Shown: one piece after another, positions 58,844 to 64,000 of the stretch | Layout: every line of letters starts with the position of its first letter | Position numbering within the stretch: position 1 is the first letter of the stretch | Assembly: GCA_021432605.1 (NCBI GenBank) | Contig: MU271154.1 | Span: 62,001-126,000 of the forward strand | Length of the DNA: 64,000 bases | From: Coniochaeta sp. PMI_546 | Taxonomy: Eukaryota > Ascomycota > Sordariomycetes > Coniochaetales > Coniochaetaceae | Direction: 5' to 3' | The notes under the pieces: model-generated | Databases searched by the model: none | What the model was told of the DNA's origin: nothing | Seen by the model: the letters and a program-made list of their open reading frames with translations, nothing else | Made by a program: the position numbers and the translations under genes

Positions 58844-60102
58844 CTACATCGGCATGCTACTTTGGCCGGGAAGCGAGGGAAGCCCTGCCAGTATATGTCA
58901 GTATCTGGCAACCCATAGTGGGGAGATGATGCTTACATTGGTCGTCGCCGATGCTCTCATGTGCCATCTGGCCCTTGGTACAGGCGATAGCCTTTGCATC
59001 TGCCTGCCTCTGGAGTGGCTTGCAGTTGTCACCGGCACACTTGTTGTCCATGGCCTTTTGCAGCGCATCGCCTTCACAACTGTCAGCACTTGTCAGGTTG
59101 ACGAGGTTCGTTACTCTCACCTTTCCATCCGAAGAGGTAATCTCCGTGGATCCCGTATCCGGTGTTGTCGCCCATGCTCCAGTAGAAAGGCTGGCCAGTC
59201 GTGTCCCATTCGGCCTTATTGTTGAACTGCCGGGTGTCAAACATGATCTCGTACATGACCTGGGGAATCTTGACAGGGTGCGTAGCCGGACAGGCACCAC
59301 CGCTCTCAAAGGTTCCAGTTGCCGGATACGCGATATGGCTCTTATGGTCGGGGCTGTCGACGTTTTTGCCGTCCCAGCAAGAGGGGAACGTGACGGTGAC
59401 ACGCCAGCCGCCGCCGCATGGGCTCTTGGGGAAGCCCTTGACGTCGCTGCCCGAGCACGGAGCGCCGCCGAATGGGTTCTGGTCCATGTTCGCCTCGCAG
59501 CGGAAGCAGAGGCCTGAGGGCACGGCGCTGGCCTTGCGGTTGGCGGGATCACCGACTAGCATGCGGAATCCCTGTTTGATCGCATTAGACTTAGACCTAA
59601 CGGATGATATCTCGAGCGGCTTTCAAAGACCACAGTTGTCACTTACCGGCTTGAATGCGGTGACTTTGGCACTTGCTTGATATCCGCGGATACTGGGTGT
59701 ACTGTTAGCGGCTGCATAGGGTTATGACTGTGGAACGACTTCAACTCACTAGTATACCGTCATTCCACCCTTGACACCGAGTCCTAGGTTGGCAACCTGG
59801 GGCACGCGCTTGTAGGTCCCGTTCTTGGCCTTGAAGTAGATATTGGCCGTCCAGTAGTTGGAGAAATCCTCGGAGTAAGTGCAGCTCGTGCAGGTACTCG
59901 CAGAGGGAGGATCATGTTCGCCCGGTGTCATGGAGGCGTTGAAAGAGTTCCCGCCGATGACTTGATGCATATGTGCGGATGGCAAGCTTCCCGGGTTCAC
60001 CAGGGGGTCGATGCGGTCGATGGTCAGCTGCGAGCAGCCGAATCGCATGAGCTCTTGCGCAGTGGCAGCCCCCGCCAGGGCCAAGATGGTCTTCAGCTGC
60101 AT
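58844..60102 (-). CDS. Secreted DUF1996 protein
   Basis: Five exons on the minus strand: 60102-59750, 59692-59647, 59571-59121, 59071-58937 and 58884-58844, giving 341 aa. Introns are 49-75 nt, and those before exons 4 and 5 have CTGAC branch sites. The first 15-16 residues (MQLKTILALAGAATAQ) form a signal peptide, followed directly by the family's ELMRFGCSQLTIDRIDPLVN. DUF1996 hallmarks are SAHMHQVIGGNSFNASM, CTSCTYSEDFSNYWTANIYF, CPATHPVKIPQVMYEIMFD and GIHGDYLFGWKG. Many cysteines fit an extracellular protein. The function is unknown; members are linked to fungal cell walls and are often found with WSC domains, which are absent here. The short last exon encodes WLPSLPGQSSMPM. Confidence 0.92.
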
Positions 60103-60237
60103 CGTGAGACTGTCACAACGGGTTGCACTTGAGGTTTAGATGCTGTGAAAGGAATGATCCCTGGACGAACAAACAACGGGAAGAAGCGAGAGGCAGAGAA
60201 CGACCAAGGCTGCGGAGACTTGGCGTGCCATGGCCTC

Positions 60238-60245
60238 CCTTTTAT
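60238..60245 (-). promoter_or_regulatory. TATA-like element of the DUF1996 gene
   Basis: ATAAAAGG on the minus strand, about 135 bases before the ATG at 60102. Confidence 0.45.
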
Positions 60246-61728
60246 GGCTACCGGATATCCCACTCCTGTCAGCTTTTGCCGCATCTGCCATCAACCCAGG
60301 ACTGGTTGGCCATGGCAGAGGCACTGAGACGGCCATGAGTCTGTGGCAAAACCGCCCGAGTCAACTGCCGCTGATTAGGGCATGTCCGGATTAATCTAAT
60401 CCTAAATTTGGGGCAAAGTCTGGGGAGAAGTAAGTCGCGCTTCTTATTTGGTGGGGCAGGGGTTCCTATAGGTCGTTATATCGTTCAGCGAATACCGATA
60501 GGCACATGGGCGCGGTGCCTTCTGGCTAAAGCCACATCCGAAGAGATTCGCTCCATGTGTTCACCAATGCCGGCGCAGAGACTTCATTAAGGAGTCTCGA
60601 GACGGCTTGAGCATCCGCTCACGTGCGTTGGTACGTTGGTGTGTCGATGCGTCCCACAATCTGCCGCACGCTCTCGAGAAATCTATCTAAGCTTTTATAT
60701 ATCCGAGATCGTCAACAAGACCCTCGCAGTATCGCCCTAACGACGGCAGTCACCAAGCGCACTGAGCAAATTGATCGGCACGTTACGACACAATCGTTCA
60801 TCTCCAACACCACTACACCGGCTGCCCCAGGCCTGCGAATTATTTGCCGTGGGAATTGATGGAATCACAGGCGTTAAGGAATTCTCGTTCAAGGTGCTGG
60901 GACGATCGATGAAGTGATGCGATGAGTTCCACTTGTCCAGACTTTCCGTGGTTTTCATATACAGTGTAAAGTTTGCCGGCTTCGAGATCAATGTCGACAA
61001 TCATGTCGTGTCATATATTTCTTCAAATGTGATGCCTGAGTAAGTAAAGAGAGTCAAGACGTCTGGGAAAGTGTCCGGCTTTGTTGCCCCAGAGGTGCGC
61101 AGCAGCTTGGAGTTGATGCCTGTTACGCATCTCCTAGCTTTTTCCTTTTCAATACGCAGCTTCGAGGACTACTGAGCCTTCATTCACATGGTAAGTCATG
61201 GCCTGATTACTTCACTCAACACTGGCACACCCTCTCCCTGACTGTGGAGCATCATCTCCTCAAGAAACACCAAATTTTGCCAACACCAGTGACTCCGCGG
61301 GCCTGTCAGAACAGCGCAGACTGTTCGGAGGCTACATCGAAGGATCAGTCTTGGCTTGAGAGTATCTCTTTCATGTGGCGTTTGGACAGAGCAGTTGAGA
61401 TCAACCAGCTTCGAGTGCTAGATCTTGCTGGCCATGCAGCCTCACTCCTTGACAAAGCGCAAAAGTTAATCCGTAGCCACTTATACCATCGTTCAGCATT
61501 CCCAGACTCTATGCACGGGTTAGGATACCGTTTGTCAGCATACTGCCCAGTAGATCATGCAGCACCGCCGTCAATGTTCACGACCGTACTGTTTGAGGGA
61601 GCCTCTATCCGCGCTTTGTGATCGCGCGTCACTTCTTACTACGTGTATGTGGGCGTCAACCGGTCGGCTTCCGATTGGACGGCTGCATGTGGGTCGCCTG
61701 ACGACGGGTGACGCATAAGTTTGTTGAG
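60246..61728. other. Divergent intergenic between DUF1996 and kinase genes
   Basis: 1.5 kb. One 125-codon frame (61244-61621, non-ATG start) has no recognisable family. The final ~100 bases are the kinase leader. Confidence 0.5.
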
Positions 61729-63303
61729 ATGGACCTCAGATCGCACTCTCACCCTTCACGATCGGTCTATTCACAATACTATCTGGTGAACGGCGGCCGC
61801 ACGCGGCTGGCCATGGACTCGCAATCTGAGAGCAGCTCGTGGAAGTACCTGCCTTTCGAGCTGGGGGATTTCGAAGACCTCGAGAATTACGAGCAGGGAG
61901 GCTTCCACCCGGTACACCTTGGTGATGTGTACGACGGGGGCCGCTGCCGAATTGTGCATAAGCTCGGTTTCGGTGGTTACTCTACTGTCTGGCTTGCTCG
62001 AGAAACTGTCGCAAATCGATGGGTAGCCTTGAAGATCGTCACCGCCAGAGAATCCTCCACGTATAACGACCGATCTGTGATTGCCAGTCACCCTACTGTT
62101 GCCACATCCCATCTGTTCGCCATACCTCATCGGCAGTTCTGGATTGATGGTCCAAATGGGCGGCATCTCTGCCTCGTGTATCCGGTTCTGGGTCCGGACT
62201 TGTCAAATCTTTCCAAGGGTATCTATTCGAGACTGAAACCAGCGTTTGCGAGGGACTTGTCAGTCCAAGCAGCTCGGGCTCTTGCCCAGCTTCATGCCCA
62301 TGGGCTAAGCCACGGAGGTGAGCTATTTGCAACCAGGAGGACCCAGTCTGGAAATATGCAAACAGAGGTGCGTGCTAACACGAGCCTAGACTTCACCGCG
62401 AGCAACATGGCGTTGCGCCTCGTTGACGACTTCGACTCGTATCAGGAGCAACACCTATTCGATCTTTTCGGTCGTCCTTTGTCAGCCCCGCTCCGAACAT
62501 ATTCTGGTGAGCCCCCAGGACCCCATGGACCCGCATACGTGGTGGTCCCATTGAACTTTTGCTCCTCGACCACCAACGTGCTCAGCCGCGAAATATGCGT
62601 CATCGACTTCGATCAGTCATTCACAACTACAAGTCCGCCACCAGAACGACCTGGCATACCTGCAAAGTACTTGGCACCGGAAGTTGCAGTCGGGCGGCCG
62701 GCAAGCCCAGCATCGGACGTCTGGGCCCTGGGCTGTGCCATCTTTCGAATCCGGTCGGGCGAGGATCTCTTTTTCGACTACGATACCGATTCCCCAGCAG
62801 ACGCTCTTAGGCAGATTGTCAAGGCCCTCGGCGAGCTGCCGGAGGACTGGGGGCAAACCAAATTCGACGAGGAGGGGCTTGCCGTCACAGACCCAGTGCA
62901 GGGTGAGCCATTCTGGACTTTGGAAGAAGCACGGCCGTTGGAGGAGAGGATACGGGCTATCGTGGATGAACCACCGAGTCTATTCATAGACCATCTGGGC
63001 GAGGCTGTCAAGGCTACGGATATGGAGCCGGAAAATGCTCTGTTCGAAGACGATGCCGCGCTCAGGGAACCCTTCCCGGCATCATTGAGCTCACTGTTGT
63101 GGAAACCGACCGCAGTGTGCGTTGCTGGAACCTACTTCACGGCTTACTCGGATGAGATGAATGGCATGCTTGGGGCTTTTCCGAGGATTTCTGAGCCAGA
63201 GGCGTCCTTACTGGCCGACCTCTTATCCAAGGTCTTCACGTATGATCCGACAGCGCGTATAAAAGCAGAAGAGTTGGCCACGCACCCTTGGTTTTCCATC
63301 TAG
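61729..63303 (+). CDS. SRPK-like serine/threonine protein kinase
   Basis: Two exons, 61729-62317 and 62390-63303, give 500 aa from the first ATG; the ATG at 61813 (MDSQSESSSWKYLPFE) gives 472 aa and may be the better start. The 72-nt intron (GTGAGC..CCTAG) has no stop and is a multiple of three, so retained transcripts would stay open. SRPK-type features are ENYEQGGFHPVHLGDVYDGG before the kinase domain, glycine loop KLGFGGYSTVWLA, lysine in VALKIV, catalytic HGDFTASNM (restored by splicing), the metal site as DFD in CVIDFDQSF instead of DFG/DLG, APE in YLAPEVAVG, and DVWALGCAIFRIRSG. The C-terminal lobe ends FTYDPTARIKAEELATHPWF. The insert between N- and C-lobe typical of SRPKs is short. 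This matches the expanded SRPK-like kinases of filamentous ascomycetes, whose substrates are unknown. Confidence 0.9.
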   Translation: MDLRSHSHPSRSVYSQYYLVNGGRTRLAMDSQSESSSWKYLPFELGDFEDLENYEQGGFHPVHLGDVYDGGRCRIVHKLGFGGYSTVWLARETVANRWVALKIVTARESSTYNDRSVIASHPTVATSHLFAIPHRQFWIDGPNGRHLCLVYPVLGPDLSNLSKGIYSRLKPAFARDLSVQAARALAQLHAHGLSHGGELFATRRTQSGNMQTEVRANTSLDFTASNMALRLVDDFDSYQEQHLFDLFGRPLSAPLRTYSGEPPGPHGPAYVVVPLNFCSSTTNVLSREICVIDFDQSFTTTSPPPERPGIPAKYLAPEVAVGRPASPASDVWALGCAIFRIRSGEDLFFDYDTDSPADALRQIVKALGELPEDWGQTKFDEEGLAVTDPVQGEPFWTLEEARPLEERIRAIVDEPPSLFIDHLGEAVKATDMEPENALFEDDAALREPFPASLSSLLWKPTAVCVAGTYFTAYSDEMNGMLGAFPRISEPEASLLADLLSKVFTYDPTARIKAEELATHPWFSI

Positions 63304-64000
63304 CTGTAGCCTCGGATAGGAGGTCACATTGAGGAAGAACTCAGCAACTACACCGCAGTATTGGTCATAGCGATCGAATGAGATGACAGTGTAGAGGTGA
63401 TGACGAGAAACACGGAAGACGCGCTTAGTCGTTGAGAGATTCAGCGGCTGGAATGATCAGACTGGAGGGCATGCTACACCACGTTTACTCTGTTCAGGCG
63501 TCCCTAACCGGCTTCCTTTCGAACCTAGGTCCTCCTTTGTGAAATCTTAGGGTTGAAGGCGCCCCAGGACGCGGGGATTCCTTTGGGCTCTCGCTTCTGC
63601 AACACCGACTTGTTCAGCTGCGAGCTCTTCTGCACAACTTCGATCTATATTCATCGTTATAGGTCTATCCCCCATAGAACAATCCTGGCAGTACTCCAGC
63701 GCCGGAACCCAGGTTGGGCGTCCTGCAACGGGACATCAGCGAAGTCAATAGACTCATGACGAGCATGGCTTCATAAAACCATCCAAGAACAAAATTTATA
63801 GCATCTAGAATCACGCAATTTGAGTCCAAAACCATAGAAGAGGAACTACTGTAGGTAAGCCGTTGCCAAGGTTGCGCCGACAGGACCTTGGCTCTCACAC
63901 GCCGGCATGGCCACAGGGACCCCTTCTCGAGCTCCACCTTCACTAGTTCACGAGTGTCGAACTTCTTCGGGAATGAGTCTCGAAGTTATAAAGAGACAAT
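63304..64000. other. 3' flank, no supported gene
   Basis: 0.7 kb to the window end. Short frames only. Confidence 0.5.

Noticed and set aside
61244-61621. 125-codon ORF upstream of the kinase
   Set aside because: Non-ATG start, no family; kept as intergenic.

Overview
This is a window from a filamentous ascomycete (Pezizomycotina) nuclear genome. The protein-coding genes carry short introns (49-256 nt, mostly 50-110) with GT..AG ends and CTRAC-type branch sites. The gene content is typically fungal: Zn2Cys6 and CP2/Grainyhead regulators, a NACHT-type NLR, 2EXR, DUF1996 and NmrA proteins. I could not fix the order; Sordariomycetes is my guess. No tRNA, rRNA, CRISPR array or intact transposon was recognised. 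Gene models below were spliced by hand; every stated exon set was checked to keep the reading frame.

Layout. (1) 2.2-11.4 kb holds conserved housekeeping genes: RRP14/SURF6 (+) converging on VPS74/GPP34 (-), then translation factor eIF2A (-). (2) 14.6-16.7 kb holds one two-exon gene of unknown function. (3) 16.7-26.4 kb is a gene-poor stretch with no convincing gene. (4) 26.4-29.3 kb is a CP2/Grainyhead transcription factor (-). (5) 29.3-35.8 kb is a second gene-poor stretch containing coding-like scraps that look like decayed genes. (6) 35.8-40.5 kb is an oxysterol-binding KES1/OSH4-like gene (+) converging on exonuclease 1 (-). (7) 42.8-51.1 kb is the most interesting block: a 1145-aa NACHT NLR, a small ORF, a 515-aa protein with a C-terminal SMI1/KNR4 (SUKH) domain, and a protein with a T5orf172 (GIY-YIG-like) domain. 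(8) 52.5-54.5 kb has a 2EXR-domain gene with an unresolved start and an apparently broken reading frame of unknown family. (9) 54.5-63.3 kb is an accessory-looking block: a Zn2Cys6 regulator diverging from an NmrA-like oxidoreductase, a secreted DUF1996 protein, and an SRPK-like kinase.

How the genes relate. The housekeeping genes act separately, in ribosome assembly, Golgi glycosyltransferase retention, translation initiation, sterol/PI4P exchange and DNA end resection. The NLR-SUKH-T5orf172 neighbourhood is the best candidate for an undescribed functional association (recognition of non-self or of nucleic acid). That link is inference from domain types and proximity only. The Zn2Cys6/NmrA pair shares a 1-kb divergent promoter containing a palindrome and may be a regulator-target pair.
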